Positions 54,145 to 63,424 of a stretch of 64,000 bases of DNA are shown here, one piece after another. A program made the translations under genes and the position numbers. The notes below the pieces were generated by a model. It made no database searches and was not told where the DNA came from. It worked only from the letters and a program-made list of their open reading frames with translations. The DNA lies in NCBI GenBank assembly GCA_963974125.1, contig CAXBCH010000020.1, positions 1 through 64,000 on the forward strand, given 5' to 3'. This DNA comes from Haliea sp963974125 (GTDB lineage Bacteria; Pseudomonadota; Gammaproteobacteria; Pseudomonadales; Halieaceae). Within the stretch, counting starts at the first letter, position 1; the number at the start of each line of letters is the position of its first letter.

Positions 54145-55031
54145 GCACCGAAAATCGCTGCCAGTGCGTCGTCAATGCCGGGATAACGGAACTCGAAACC
54201 GGCGCGCTGCAGGCCGGCGGGCACCACCCGCTGGCCACTGAGCAACAGTTCGCCGGCCATTTCCCCGAGCAGCAGCCGCATGACCGGGCCGGGCACGGGC
54301 ATTCCCGGGAGGGTCCGGAAGTGCTTGCGCATGGCACGGCAGAATTCGCGCTGGGTTACCGGGCCTGGCGCGGTGAGGTTGAAGGGGCCCGCCAGCGTGT
54401 CCTCGGCAAGCAGAAACGCCATCGCGGCCACCACATCCTGGCGGTGAATCCAGCTGAGATACTGGTGGCCACTGCCCGGCCAGCTCGCCACACCGAAACG
54501 GAACGGCAACGCCATCTCCTTCAGGGCACCGCCCTGCCGGTCCAGAACCACGCCGAGGCGCAGCAGACAGGTGCGAATCCCCGCTTCCGCAGCGCGGGCG
54601 GCCTCCTGTTCCCAGGCTTGGCACAGCTCGCTGGAAAAGCCGCTGCCGGGCGCTGCCTCTTCCGTCAGCGCGTCATCCCCGCGCGGCCCGTAGTAACCAA
54701 TTGCGCTCGCGCTCAGCAGTACCCGCGGGGGCTCGGCGGATTCAGCAAAGTACGCCACCAGCGCCCGGGTTCCCTGTACCCGGCTGGCGACCAGCTCCTC
54801 CTTGTAGGCTCTGGTCCAACGCTTTCCCGCAAGGGACGCGCCAGCAAGATTGATGACCGCGTCGGGCGCGGAATCAGGCGACAACTCTTCCAGGGAGCGC
54901 ACGAAGGTACACTGGGCAGTGTCCCGGTGCTGGCTGCGGCTGAGAATACTGATGCGATGTCCCGCCTGGAGCAAATGCGGCACCAGCGCCTGGCCGATGA
55001 AACCGGTACCTCCCGTGATCAGAATGTGCAT
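54120..55031 (-). CDS. TIGR01777-family NAD-dependent epimerase-like protein
   Basis: Extended SDR-type protein of 303 residues. It starts MHILITGGTGFIGQALVPHL with the cofactor glycine motif, and includes ISILSRSQH, NLAGASLAGKRWT, the SASAIGYYG motif and a C-terminal DUF1731 region ending near ALAAIFGAQAG. These identify the YfcH/TIGR01777 group, whose substrate is unknown. It often lies near photolyase and MerR genes in proteobacteria. ATG at 55031 with GAGAGGAG just upstream. Its end overlaps the sigma-factor stop by 25 bases, and it is divergent from the sirtuin gene. Confidence 0.9.
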   Translation of the reverse strand: MHILITGGTGFIGQALVPHLLQAGHRISILSRSQHRDTAQCTFVRSLEELSPDSAPDAVINLAGASLAGKRWTRAYKEELVASRVQGTRALVAYFAESAEPPRVLLSASAIGYYGPRGDDALTEEAAPGSGFSSELCQAWEQEAARAAEAGIRTCLLRLGVVLDRQGGALKEMALPFRFGVASWPGSGHQYLSWIHRQDVVAAMAFLLAEDTLAGPFNLTAPGPVTQREFCRAMRKHFRTLPGMPVPGPVMRLLLGEMAGELLLSGQRVVPAGLQRAGFEFRYPGIDDALAAIFGAQAGDRLP

Positions 55032-55068
55032 GTCCTCTCCTCTCCCGCAGCAGCGTAAGGCCACCATC

Positions 55069-55935
55069 ATGAACAATGTCATGCCTGAACTGCAACAGCT
55101 GCTGGCCGTGCTCCAGGAGCGGCCGCGTCTGGTGGTAGTTACCGGCGCGGGCATCAGCGCCAGTTCGGGTATCCCCACCTACCGTGACGCCGACGGGCAG
55201 TGGCTCTACAGCACGCCGATACAGCACCGGGACTTCCTCCAGGACCCCGCGACCCGGCAACGCTACTGGACCCGGTCCTGGCTGGGATGGCCGGGTGTCC
55301 GCGATGCCAACCCCAATACGGCGCACCGGGCCCTCGCCCGGCTGGAGCACGCCGGTACCATTGAACTGCTGGTGACACAGAACGTGGACCGCCTGCACCA
55401 GCGTGCCGGCAGCGGCGCGGTAGTCGATCTGCACGGGCGTCTGGACCGGGTGCGCTGCCTCACCTGCGGGGCATATTCTCCACGCGATAACATGCAGCAC
55501 CGACTTCTACAGGCAAACCCTCACTTTTCCTCGCTGGCGGCTGGCGCCGGTTCGAGACCGGATGGCGACATGTCCCTGCCCGATAGCCAGGCGCGACATA
55601 CGGTTGTCCCGCATTGCCTTGCCTGTGCGGGAACCCTGATACCCGACGTCGTCTTTTTCGGCGGCACCGTGCCCAGGGAGCGGGTAGCGCGTGTCACTTC
55701 TGCAATCGCGGCTGCCGATGCCCTGCTGGTTGTCGGCTCTTCCCTGCAGGTCTACTCGGGCTTCCGCTTCTGCCGCGCGGCCCATGCCGCGGGGAAGCCG
55801 CTGATTGTGATCAACCCGGGCATTACCCGCGCCGACGCCATCGCCAGCCTGAAACTGGCGATGCCCTGCGAATCGCTACTTGACGAACTGGCAAACATCC
55901 TGGGCGACCGCGCCACACACCCCTTCCCTGCCTGA
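55069..55935 (+). CDS. Sir2-family NAD-dependent deacylase
   Basis: Sirtuin of 288 residues. NAD-binding motif GAGISASSGIPTYRD, the catalytic VTQNVDRLHQRAGS, HG as the catalytic histidine (VVDLHGRLDRVRC), and a zinc site of two Cys pairs: CLTCG and, after an insert, CLACAG. FFGGTVP and VVGSSLQVYSGF complete the Rossmann fold. It removes acetyl or acyl groups from lysine using NAD. The ATG at 55069 is used because the frame upstream lies in the divergent epimerase gene. A bidirectional terminator follows at 55955. Confidence 0.93.
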   Translation: MNNVMPELQQLLAVLQERPRLVVVTGAGISASSGIPTYRDADGQWLYSTPIQHRDFLQDPATRQRYWTRSWLGWPGVRDANPNTAHRALARLEHAGTIELLVTQNVDRLHQRAGSGAVVDLHGRLDRVRCLTCGAYSPRDNMQHRLLQANPHFSSLAAGAGSRPDGDMSLPDSQARHTVVPHCLACAGTLIPDVVFFGGTVPRERVARVTSAIAAADALLVVGSSLQVYSGFRFCRAAHAAGKPLIVINPGITRADAIASLKLAMPCESLLDELANILGDRATHPFPA

Positions 55936-55954
55936 GCTGTGGGATGAACAGGGC

Positions 55955-55986
55955 AAAAAAAACCCGCGCTCTCCGACGCGGGTTTT
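55955..55986. terminator. bidirectional terminator between sirtuin and DUF4397 genes
   Basis: AACCCGCG (55961-55968) pairs with CGCGGGTT (55977-55984) around an 8-base loop, with A-run on the left and T-run on the right. It serves both convergent genes. Confidence 0.9.
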
Positions 55987-56004
55987 CCCTTTCCTGCTTC
56001 GAGT

Positions 56005-57426
56005 TCAGTCGACAAGAATCGTCAACTCTATCAGCGGACTTCCCGCAATCTCCGCCGGCGACGGATCGCGGGCGATAACGGTATAGTTGACGCCCCCTTC
56101 GAGCGTGACCGTGCCGCCGCTGTCGAATGCCACCACCGACTTGTCGCCGGCAGCGGTAACAGTGATCCAGTAGCTCCCCGGGGTCAGCGCGATTTGCCCA
56201 GTGGTGCCGGGATAGGCGAGACCCGAGATTGCCGCATCGGCGTCGGCGATCACACCGTCGGCAGTGAGGTAGACGTCGACCGGAATCTCGCCAGCGACAA
56301 TCGAGGAGCCGTGGATGACCTCGACTCTGGCGGCAGTGGCAATGCTTCTGCGGTCATCGCTGGTAACCAGAGCCTCGATGGAATTGGCCGCAAATGAGCC
56401 CAGGGCCAGCACTGTGTAGCTTGCAGTCTGCTCCAGCGCAAGGTCGACATCTATCGGGGCGATACTGTTGTCCGCGTTGGCGGCGACCACCACATTGTAG
56501 GTCCCCGCGGGCACCTCGATATCACCGTAGGCACTTGCCGCCGGAAACGGCACATTGGCAAGTACGGTCGCCCCATCGACAATCACATCCACTGCGGGCG
56601 TATCTGCCGAATTGTGGACCACGCGCACGGCCGCACCCATGCCTGGATCGACAACTTCTGTTGCGCCCTCTGCACCGACCGCCAGCAGGTTCACAGGGTT
56701 GCTGCCGACCTTGAAGGTGTTATTGATTGCCAGTACCAGTACTTCGGTGCCAGCGGGGAAACTGAGGACCCCACTGTCATAAACCACAGCGTCACTGCCA
56801 TCGCCGGTAATCCGGACCCGGTAGTCGGTGTCGGGCTCCAGCGCAAGGGGGCCAAGCGCATCACCAAATCCGGCATCAATCGGGGAGGCAGAAGCGAGCG
56901 GATCATCGGGACCCGTCACGTATATGTCGACATCGCCAGCCACGGGCGCAGCGTGCATGACCGACACGCGAACATCGGCAATATCTTCTTCGATGGCTAC
57001 CGGATCCAGCACTTTGGCCTTTAGATTCAGCTCTCCGTCAGCATCAAACAGGGTGTCGTAGGCGACGACATCGGTCCTGACACCTTCCTCCAACACCAGT
57101 TCCACCGGCCCTATGACGGTGACCTCGGAACCATCCGCAAGCAGCCCCCTGACTTCGACTTCAATCGAGCCCGGGTTGTCGATTGTGAGCAATCCGGAAC
57201 TCTGCCTGAATGCCACCTCCTCCAGGGCAAGCTCGCCGTCGACATACACATTGACATCGGGAGCGTCCGCGCCGGCGTGGGTGACGCGCAGCTGGGCGGG
57301 CTCTACCGCTGGCGGCGGGGGTGGCGGAGGGGTCACCTCCGGCTGGGCGGGACGGTCCGAGCTGTCGCTACAGCCGACAATGGCGGCCAGAACTGCAGCC
57401 AGGCACAACGATCGAGACACATTCAT
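56005..57426 (-). CDS. DUF4397 repeat lipoprotein
   Basis: Lipoprotein of 473 residues with the lipobox LAAIVGCSDSS and then a Pro-rich linker. It has four DUF4397-type beta domains: RVTHAGADAPDVNVYVDG, SVMHAAPVAGDVDIYVTG, RVVHNSADTPAVDVIVDG, and VEVIHGSSIVAGEIPVDVY. Each is an Ig-like sandwich with an HA(A/S)/D-rich loop. It is likely attached to the outer membrane, either exposed or in the periplasm, and is mostly acidic. Function unknown; adhesion or envelope structure is possible. ATG at 57426 with GGAGAGG. It converges with the sirtuin gene. Confidence 0.85.
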   Translation of the reverse strand: MNVSRSLCLAAVLAAIVGCSDSSDRPAQPEVTPPPPPPPAVEPAQLRVTHAGADAPDVNVYVDGELALEEVAFRQSSGLLTIDNPGSIEVEVRGLLADGSEVTVIGPVELVLEEGVRTDVVAYDTLFDADGELNLKAKVLDPVAIEEDIADVRVSVMHAAPVAGDVDIYVTGPDDPLASASPIDAGFGDALGPLALEPDTDYRVRITGDGSDAVVYDSGVLSFPAGTEVLVLAINNTFKVGSNPVNLLAVGAEGATEVVDPGMGAAVRVVHNSADTPAVDVIVDGATVLANVPFPAASAYGDIEVPAGTYNVVVAANADNSIAPIDVDLALEQTASYTVLALGSFAANSIEALVTSDDRRSIATAARVEVIHGSSIVAGEIPVDVYLTADGVIADADAAISGLAYPGTTGQIALTPGSYWITVTAAGDKSVVAFDSGGTVTLEGGVNYTVIARDPSPAEIAGSPLIELTILVD

Positions 57427-57604
57427 GATTGCTACCTCTCCGGTGGGTTCAGCAATCATTACGTTGCCCTGGGGACAGCCAGATGAAGCGTGACAGGCGC
57501 TTGCTCTGGAGAACAGGGACAAAAACTGGACACACACGCCGTTGCCGGCCATTCGAAGGGTTATCATGCGCCTTTGCCCGACTGCCGTATCCTGAGTGAC
57601 AACC

Positions 57605-59038
57605 ATGACCACAACCATCTACCTGTTCCGCAATGACCTGCGCCTGGCTGACTTGCCGGGGCTTGCGGCTGCAGCCGCCAACGGCCCGGTGCTGCCCGTC
57701 TACATTCTCGATGACGACGCCGCTGGTGACCGCGCTCACGGTGGCGCCAGCCGCTGGTGGCTGCACCACAGCCTGCGGGCACTGGCCGCCGACATCGCCG
57801 CCGGTGGCGGGCAGCTGGTGCTGCGCCGCGGCGATACGGCGAGCTGCCTGCAGGAACTGGTCACCGCCAGCGGCGCCGGTGCCATTCACTTCAGCCGCAG
57901 TTACAGTCCCTGGGAGAGGGCGCTTGAAACGAAGCTGAGGCAGCAGTTCGATGGCAGAGTACACCTCAAGCGCTTCCCTGGCGTGCTGCTGCATGAGCCA
58001 GAAAATATCGCCAACCAGGCGGGAGAGCCGTTCAAGGTATTCACCCCGTTCTGGCGCCACTGCCGGCGCCAGAACGGTCTGGGGCTACCGCTGCGCACTC
58101 CATCCGGGATCACCTGGTGCAAGCCACAAAGCAGCTCCGACTCGCTTGAGGACTGGGCGCTGCTGCCGCGCAATCCGGACTGGGCTGCGCATTGGCCAAC
58201 ACTGTGGACACCCGGCACCGCGGGGGCGCGGCACGCCCTGGAGCAATTCCTGCGCCACCGGTTGCAGCGCTACGCCAGTGGTCGCGACCACCCGGCCGAG
58301 AATGCCACCTCGCGGCTGTCGCCACACCTCCGTTTTGGCGAGATCTCGCCGCGCGAGATCTGGCACAAGGCCCGGGAACTCGCCGCGCGCAATCCACAGC
58401 AGCAGGACCAGGTGGACAAGTTCCTCAGCGAACTCGGCTGGCGCGAGTTCTCCTATCACCTGCTCTACCATTTCCCGAGCATTCCGGAAAAGCCCTTCAA
58501 GGAGCAGTTCTCCGACTTCCCCTGGCTGGGCAACCAGGCGCAGTTGCGGGCCTGGCAGCGAGGCCAGACGGGGTACCCGGTAGTGGATGCCGGGATGCGC
58601 GAACTGTGGCACACCGGCTACATGCACAATCGTATCCGCATGGTGACGGCGTCTTTCCTCAGCAAGCACCTGTTGACCCACTGGCGGGCAGGGGAACGCT
58701 GGTTCTGGGACACCCTGGTGGACGCGGATCCCGCCAGCAATACCTGTAGCTGGCAGTGGGTTGCCGGCAGCGGCGCCGATGCGGCCCCCTACTTCCGGAT
58801 TTTCAACCCGGTCATCCAGGGCGAGAAGTTCGATGCCGACGGCGCCTATGTGCGGCACTGGGTACCTGAAATCGCCCGCCTGCCGGATCGCTGGCTACAC
58901 CGGCCCTGGGAGGCTACAGACGAGGTGTTGTCCGCGGCCGGTGTGGTCCTCGGCAACAACTATCCGCGTCCCCTGGTTGATCATCGCCAGGCACGGGAGG
59001 CGGCAATGTCAGCCTATCAGCAGATTCGCAGCGGCTGA
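57605..59038 (+). CDS. phrB: class I DNA photolyase
   Basis: Photolyase/cryptochrome protein of 477 residues. It has the N-terminal antenna domain (IYLFRNDLRLADLPGL) and the C-terminal FAD domain: RLSPHLRFGEISPREIW, then ELGWREFSYHLLYHFP, MRELWHTGYMHNRIRMVTASFL, and ADPASNTCSWQWVAGSGADAAPYFRIFNP in pieces. Trp residues of the electron chain are visible. This is the class I cyclobutane pyrimidine dimer type. It repairs UV-made pyrimidine dimers with blue light. The ATG at 57605 is favoured over the GTG 9 bases before. The MerR regulator at 51.7-52.7 kb may be linked with it. Confidence 0.92.
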   Translation: MTTTIYLFRNDLRLADLPGLAAAAANGPVLPVYILDDDAAGDRAHGGASRWWLHHSLRALAADIAAGGGQLVLRRGDTASCLQELVTASGAGAIHFSRSYSPWERALETKLRQQFDGRVHLKRFPGVLLHEPENIANQAGEPFKVFTPFWRHCRRQNGLGLPLRTPSGITWCKPQSSSDSLEDWALLPRNPDWAAHWPTLWTPGTAGARHALEQFLRHRLQRYASGRDHPAENATSRLSPHLRFGEISPREIWHKARELAARNPQQQDQVDKFLSELGWREFSYHLLYHFPSIPEKPFKEQFSDFPWLGNQAQLRAWQRGQTGYPVVDAGMRELWHTGYMHNRIRMVTASFLSKHLLTHWRAGERWFWDTLVDADPASNTCSWQWVAGSGADAAPYFRIFNPVIQGEKFDADGAYVRHWVPEIARLPDRWLHRPWEATDEVLSAAGVVLGNNYPRPLVDHRQAREAAMSAYQQIRSG

Positions 59039-59153
59039 CACTGCCCCCGGATACAGTCGGTGACGACTGGAATTCTGTGGGCGCAGCGTCGATACTAGAG
59101 AGCAACCGGGAGCTGCCACCCCGAAACCAATATCCCAGACCTGGAGTACCGAT

Positions 59154-59999
59154 ATGATCACAACCGCACGCCGCGCGCTCTACCCAGCCCTTCTGCTGAC
59201 CCTTGGGCTCAGTGCCGGCCCCGCCAGCGCGGATATCGCCGAGGTGGTCGACGCCGAGGGCAACAGGATGTCCTTCGAATACGAGGGCGACCAGCTGCGC
59301 ATCAACATGAACCAGGAAAACAGCTACATGCTGGTGCGGGGCGAGCAAATCTATGCCGTCACCGACAACGACGGCGAAATCATGGTTATCGACGTCAAGC
59401 AGACCCTGTCCATGTTCGGCAACATGGCCCAGTCCGCGATTCCCGATATGGCTGCAGTCAATGTGGAATCACTGGAAGCCACCGGCCGCAGCGAAACGGT
59501 CGCCGGGATTCCCGGCGAAGTGTACAACCTCAAGTATACCGATCAGGAAGGCAGGCGCCAGGAATCAGACATGGTGCTGTCTTCGGATCGCCGTGCCATG
59601 GGGTTCCGCGACGCCGTCCATCGCATGGCATCAACCATGTCCAGCATGCTCGCACAACAGGGCACCCACGATCGTCTGCAGGCGCAACTGGATGGCATGA
59701 ACCTCGGTGTGTTGCGCTATGGCGACGACATGCGCGTGACTGCCATCACCGAAACCCAGGTCGCCGACGCCCGCTTCGTGCTGCCCGCAGAGCCCACAGA
59801 CCTTTCCGGGCTGGGCGGCCTGTTCGGGGCAGGCGCTACCGGTGGCGGTGAAGGCGGCTTCATGTCCGGGATCCTCGGTGGTAACGCGGCGGAGAAAGCC
59901 GCCGAGCCAGAGGATGAAGCCGAAGATCAAGCGGCCAATCCGATAGAAAACGCCGGCAAAGAGATCGGCAAGGCCTTTGGCAAGCTGTTCGGCAACTGA
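59154..59999 (+). CDS. exported DUF4412-like hypothetical protein
   Basis: Exported protein of 281 residues. Signal peptide (ALYPALLLTLGLSAGPASA), then a domain of about 170 residues with features of the DUF4412-type group: EYEGDQLRINMNQENSYMLVRGEQIYAVT, VIDVKQTLSMFGN, and AGIPGEVYNLKYTDQEG, pieces only. A Gly-rich linker and an acidic, Ala-rich end (AEPEDEAEDQA) lead to a short amphipathic helix, GKEIGKAFGKLFGN. No catalytic motif seen. It lies between the photolyase and infA genes and may be transcribed alone. Confidence 0.72.
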   Translation: MITTARRALYPALLLTLGLSAGPASADIAEVVDAEGNRMSFEYEGDQLRINMNQENSYMLVRGEQIYAVTDNDGEIMVIDVKQTLSMFGNMAQSAIPDMAAVNVESLEATGRSETVAGIPGEVYNLKYTDQEGRRQESDMVLSSDRRAMGFRDAVHRMASTMSSMLAQQGTHDRLQAQLDGMNLGVLRYGDDMRVTAITETQVADARFVLPAEPTDLSGLGGLFGAGATGGGEGGFMSGILGGNAAEKAAEPEDEAEDQAANPIENAGKEIGKAFGKLFGN

Positions 60000-60085
60000 G
60001 CGGCACTTATGCCGGAGATTGAACTGGCACCAGCGGCGGCTTTAGGGCAAAATGCGCCCCTGATTTTACGAGGGATTGCCGCCGC

Positions 60086-60304
60086 ATGGCAAAAGAAGAC
60101 CAGATCGAAATGGAGGGCGAGGTTATCGACACCCTGCCCAATACCACCTTTCGCGTCCAGCTGGAGAACGGTCACGTTGTGACCGCCCATATCTCCGGCA
60201 AGATGCGCAAAAACTATATCCGCATCCTTACCGGCGACAAGGTACGTGTGGAACTCACACCCTATGACCTGACCAAGGGCCGCATCACCTACCGCGAGCG
60301 GTAG
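60086..60304 (+). CDS. infA: translation initiation factor IF-1
   Basis: Complete IF-1 of 72 residues with the OB-fold sequence: MAKEDQIEMEGEVIDTLPNT, then FRVQLENGHVVTAHISGKMR, KNYIRILTGDKVRVELTPYD, and LTKGRITYRER. It binds the A site of the 30S subunit during initiation. It converges with clpA, whose stop lies 8 bases beyond. This infA-clpA-clpS-icd order is common in gammaproteobacteria. Confidence 0.98.
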   Translation: MAKEDQIEMEGEVIDTLPNTTFRVQLENGHVVTAHISGKMRKNYIRILTGDKVRVELTPYDLTKGRITYRER

Positions 60305-60311
60305 GCTTTGC

Positions 60312-62588
60312 CTAGGCCGGTTCGGCCTCGGTTTCCTCGACCAGGACCTCCAGGTCATCGCGTGCCGTGTTCACGCGCACCCGGGCCACCCCACCGGCCT
60401 GGGACAGGGAACCGAACAATACCAGCTCCGCCAGCGGCTTCTTGATGTGCTCCTGGATGACCCGGGCCATCGGCCGGGCGCCCATGTTGCGGTCGTAGCC
60501 CTTCTCCACCAGCCACAGGCGCGCATCCTCATCCACGTCCAGTGTGACCCGCTTCTCGTCCAGCTGACCCTGTAGCTCGGTCAGGAACTTGTCCACCACG
60601 GTCAGGATAATGTCCTCGCCCAGGGGCTCGAACTGCACAATGCTGTCGAGACGGTTGCGGAACTCCGGCGTAAACAGGCGATTGATCGCTTCCATCCCGT
60701 CGGTGCTGTGATCCTGGGTGGTGAAGCCGATCGTACGGCGGCTGATGCTTTCGGCGCCGGCATTGGTAGTCATCACCAGGATAACGTTGCGGAAGTCGGC
60801 CTTGCGGCCGTTGTTGTCGGTCAGGGCACCGTGGTCCATGACCTGCAGCAACAGGTTGAACACTTCCGGGTGTGCCTTCTCGATCTCGTCCAGCAGGATG
60901 ACCGCATGCGGGTGCTTGGTCACGGCGTCCGTCAGCAGGCCACCCTGGTCGAAGCCGACATAGCCCGGAGGCGCACCGATCAGGCGTGACACCGTGTGCC
61001 GCTCCATGTATTCGGACATGTCGAAGCGGATCAGCTCCAGACCCAGCACCCGCGCCAGCTGGCGCGTCACCTCGGTTTTACCCACGCCCGTGGGGCCTGC
61101 CAGCAGGAACGAGCCGATGGGCTTGTCACCGGAGCGCAGCCCGGCACGCGCCAGCTTGATCGACGTCGCCAGGCTGCTGATGGCCCGATCCTGGCCAAAT
61201 ACGACCATCTGCAGGTTCTGCTCGAGTTTTTGCAGGGTTTCGCGGTCGTCCGAACTGACCGATTTCGGCGGAATTCGGGCTATTTTCGCCACCACGGCCT
61301 CGATATCCGCCACCCCGATCACTTTTTTCCGCTTCGACGGCGGCTGCAACTGCTGATAGGCACCGGCTTCGTCAATGACGTCGATGGCCTTGTCCGGGAG
61401 GAACCGGTCGTTGATGTAGCGGGCCGAGAGGTCGGTGGCGACCCGCAGTGCCTTGTTGGTATACCGCAGGCCATGGTGTTCCTCAAAGCGCGATTTCAGC
61501 CCCTTGAGGATCTTGTAGGCATCATCCGGCGTCGGCTCCATCACGTCGATCTTCTGGAAGCGGCGACTCAGGGCCTTGTCCTTGTCGAAAATGCCGCGGT
61601 ATTCCTGGAACGTGGTCGAGCCAATACAGCGCATCTTGCCCGACGTCAGCAGCGGCTTCAGCAGATTGCTGGCATCCATGACGCCACCGGAGGCCGCACC
61701 CGCGCCGATAATGGTGTGGATCTCGTCGATAAACAGGATCGCGCCCTCGCGCTTCTTCAGATTGGCCAGCAGGCCCTTGAAGCGCTTTTCGAAGTCACCG
61801 CGATACTTGGTCCCGGCCAGCAGGGCGCCCAGGTCCAGCGAGTAGACCACGCTGTCCTTGAGCATCTCCGGCACTTCGCCGTCCACAATCATTTTCGCCA
61901 GCCCCTCGGCAATGGCCGTCTTGCCAACACCGGACTCGCCCACCAGCAGGGGGTTGTTCTTGCGCCGGCGGGCCAGGATCTGGGCCACCCGCTCCACTTC
62001 CGGTATGCGCCCGATCAGCGGGTCAATGCGCCCGGCCTTGGCCTCCTCATTGAGGTTGGTAGCAAAATTGTCCAGCGGGTTGCCCTCACCCTCCTCTGTC
62101 GGCACACCCTCGGCACCCGCCGCGCCGGGCTCACCGCCCTCGTTGTCCTCGGACACCTTGGAAATCCCGTGCGTGATGTAATTGACCACGTCCAGGCGGG
62201 CAATGCTCTGGGTCTTGAGGAAGTAAACGGCCTGGCTCTCCTGCTCGCTGAAGATCGCCACCAGCACATTGGCACCGGTGACTTCGCTGCGGCCGGAGGA
62301 CTGGACGTGGAATACCGCCCGCTGCAGCACCCGCTGGAAACCCAGCGTCGGCTGGGTCTCGCGCTCGTCGTTGTCCTCGGGAATGAGCGGCGTGGTGGCA
62401 TCCACGAACTCGACCAGATCGCCCCGCAGAGCCTTGATGTCAGCGCCGCAGGCCTTGAGCACACGAATCGCGTCGTTGTTGTCCAGCAGTGCCAGCAACA
62501 GGTGCTCCACCGTCATGAACTCGTGACGTTTGCCCCGCGCCTCCCGAAACGCCTCGTTCAGCGTCAGTTCCAGGTCCTTGCTCAGCAT
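60312..62588 (-). CDS. clpA: ATP-dependent Clp protease ATP-binding subunit ClpA
   Basis: AAA+ unfoldase of 758 residues. The N-domain (MLSKDLELTLNEAFREARGK), then the first AAA+ module with Walker A GESGVGKTAIAEGL and Walker B ILFIDEIH. The second module has Walker A GPTGVGKTEVTRQL, Walker B VILLDEIEKAHP, and the ClpP-docking loop near RRTIGFTTQ. Each hexamer feeds unfolded proteins to ClpP. The C-terminal D2-small domain ends in an acidic tail. ClpS, which brings N-degron substrates, is encoded just upstream; the gap is 20 bases. Confidence 0.98.
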   Translation of the reverse strand: MLSKDLELTLNEAFREARGKRHEFMTVEHLLLALLDNNDAIRVLKACGADIKALRGDLVEFVDATTPLIPEDNDERETQPTLGFQRVLQRAVFHVQSSGRSEVTGANVLVAIFSEQESQAVYFLKTQSIARLDVVNYITHGISKVSEDNEGGEPGAAGAEGVPTEEGEGNPLDNFATNLNEEAKAGRIDPLIGRIPEVERVAQILARRRKNNPLLVGESGVGKTAIAEGLAKMIVDGEVPEMLKDSVVYSLDLGALLAGTKYRGDFEKRFKGLLANLKKREGAILFIDEIHTIIGAGAASGGVMDASNLLKPLLTSGKMRCIGSTTFQEYRGIFDKDKALSRRFQKIDVMEPTPDDAYKILKGLKSRFEEHHGLRYTNKALRVATDLSARYINDRFLPDKAIDVIDEAGAYQQLQPPSKRKKVIGVADIEAVVAKIARIPPKSVSSDDRETLQKLEQNLQMVVFGQDRAISSLATSIKLARAGLRSGDKPIGSFLLAGPTGVGKTEVTRQLARVLGLELIRFDMSEYMERHTVSRLIGAPPGYVGFDQGGLLTDAVTKHPHAVILLDEIEKAHPEVFNLLLQVMDHGALTDNNGRKADFRNVILVMTTNAGAESISRRTIGFTTQDHSTDGMEAINRLFTPEFRNRLDSIVQFEPLGEDIILTVVDKFLTELQGQLDEKRVTLDVDEDARLWLVEKGYDRNMGARPMARVIQEHIKKPLAELVLFGSLSQAGGVARVRVNTARDDLEVLVEETEAEPA

Positions 62589-62608
62589 ACTTTACCACTC
62601 CCGGGCTG

Positions 62609-62971
62609 CTAGCCCTCAGATGCCTCGATTTCGCATAACAGCGGGTGCTGGTTCTCCCGCGCGTACTGATTGACCTGGGTCGCCTTGGTCTCGGCAATGT
62701 CCCTGGTATAGATACCACATACGCCCTTGCCCTTGGTATGGACTGTCAGCATGACATGGGTCGCCTGTTCGCGGTTCATGCGGAAGAACACCTCCAGCAC
62801 CTCGACCACGAACTCCATGGGCGTGTAGTCATCATTCAGCAATACAACTTTGAACAGCGGCGGCTTCTTGAGTTCCGGCTTGGACTCCTGCAGCGTCAAG
62901 CCGCCGTCGTTGTCGCGCTGCTCATCGCCGGCAGACAGCCGCCAATGACCAACTACGGGTACTTCGTTCAC
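62609..62971 (-). CDS. clpS: ClpS adaptor
   Basis: Adaptor of 120 residues. The core has FKVVLLNDDYTPMEFVVEVL, FRMNREQATHVMLTVHTKGKG and CGIYTRDIAETKATQVNQYA, then PLLCEIEASE; these hold the N-degron pocket (Asn, Asp and His in the first two). The N-terminal extension (NEVPVVGHWRLSAGDEQR) is short and mobile as expected. The GTG at 62971 has a GAGAGGAAAGG site. A long open frame upstream to 63484 lies in non-coding repeat DNA and is not used. It directs substrates with destabilising N-termini to ClpA. Confidence 0.95.
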   Translation of the reverse strand: MNEVPVVGHWRLSAGDEQRDNDGGLTLQESKPELKKPPLFKVVLLNDDYTPMEFVVEVLEVFFRMNREQATHVMLTVHTKGKGVCGIYTRDIAETKATQVNQYARENQHPLLCEIEASEG

Positions 62972-63107
62972 GCCTTTCCTCTCATGTCGTTGCCATGACC
63001 AGATAGTGGATATGGGCTCATTATAAGTCAATTCAAGGTTGCGTGGCGGTGGAGGGTCACGCCGGGGGCCGGTCACCCCAAGTGCATTCGTTGCGGCAGG
63101 AGGTCGC

Positions 63108-63209
63108 CCCACACCTTGCGCCTCCCCGGACTCGCCGTGCATACATCCATGTAGGCTCGGTGGCGGCATCCGTGCCGCCAACGGTCCGGGGAGGCACAAG
63201 GTGCGGGGC
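63108..63209. repeat. three-hairpin repeat element 1
   Basis: Outer arms of 25 bases (63108-63132 and 63185-63209) pair at 23 positions; the two mismatches allow G-U wobble in RNA. Inside are two short hairpins: TACAT-CC-ATGTA (63143-63154) and GGCGGCA-TCCG-TGCCGCC (63163-63180). The layout of one outer stem enclosing two inner stems gives a cloverleaf-like or cruciform shape. Confidence 0.75.
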
Positions 63210-63332
63210 TCCCGCGCACTTTTCAACTTGGGTAGCACTTCCGTGAGTGGGAGGCCACGAGTTACGCGACCTCCCGCGCACTGCTCAGGACTTGGATAGC
63301 GCTCATAAGGTTGAAAAGAAGAGCGGGAGCGG

Positions 63333-63424
63333 CCGGTGGGCCATCCGGGAACGTAGACGGCCATGGATGGCCGTCTCCGAGCGCACATGGATGTGCTTGT
63401 AGCGTTTCCCGGATGGCCCACCGG
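63333..63424. repeat. three-hairpin repeat element 2
   Basis: Outer arms of 19 bases (63333-63351 and 63406-63424) are perfectly complementary. Inside are two perfect inner hairpins with a GG loop: AGACGGCCAT-GG-ATGGCCGTCT (63355-63376) and GCACAT-GG-ATGTGC (63383-63396). Same layout as element 1, with unrelated outer arms but related CATGGATG/CATCCATG inner parts. Confidence 0.8.

Noticed and set aside
60996..62612. 538-codon open frame on the plus strand
   Set aside because: It lies fully opposite clpA, whose protein sequence is unmistakable. The antisense frame stays open because of high GC and codon bias.
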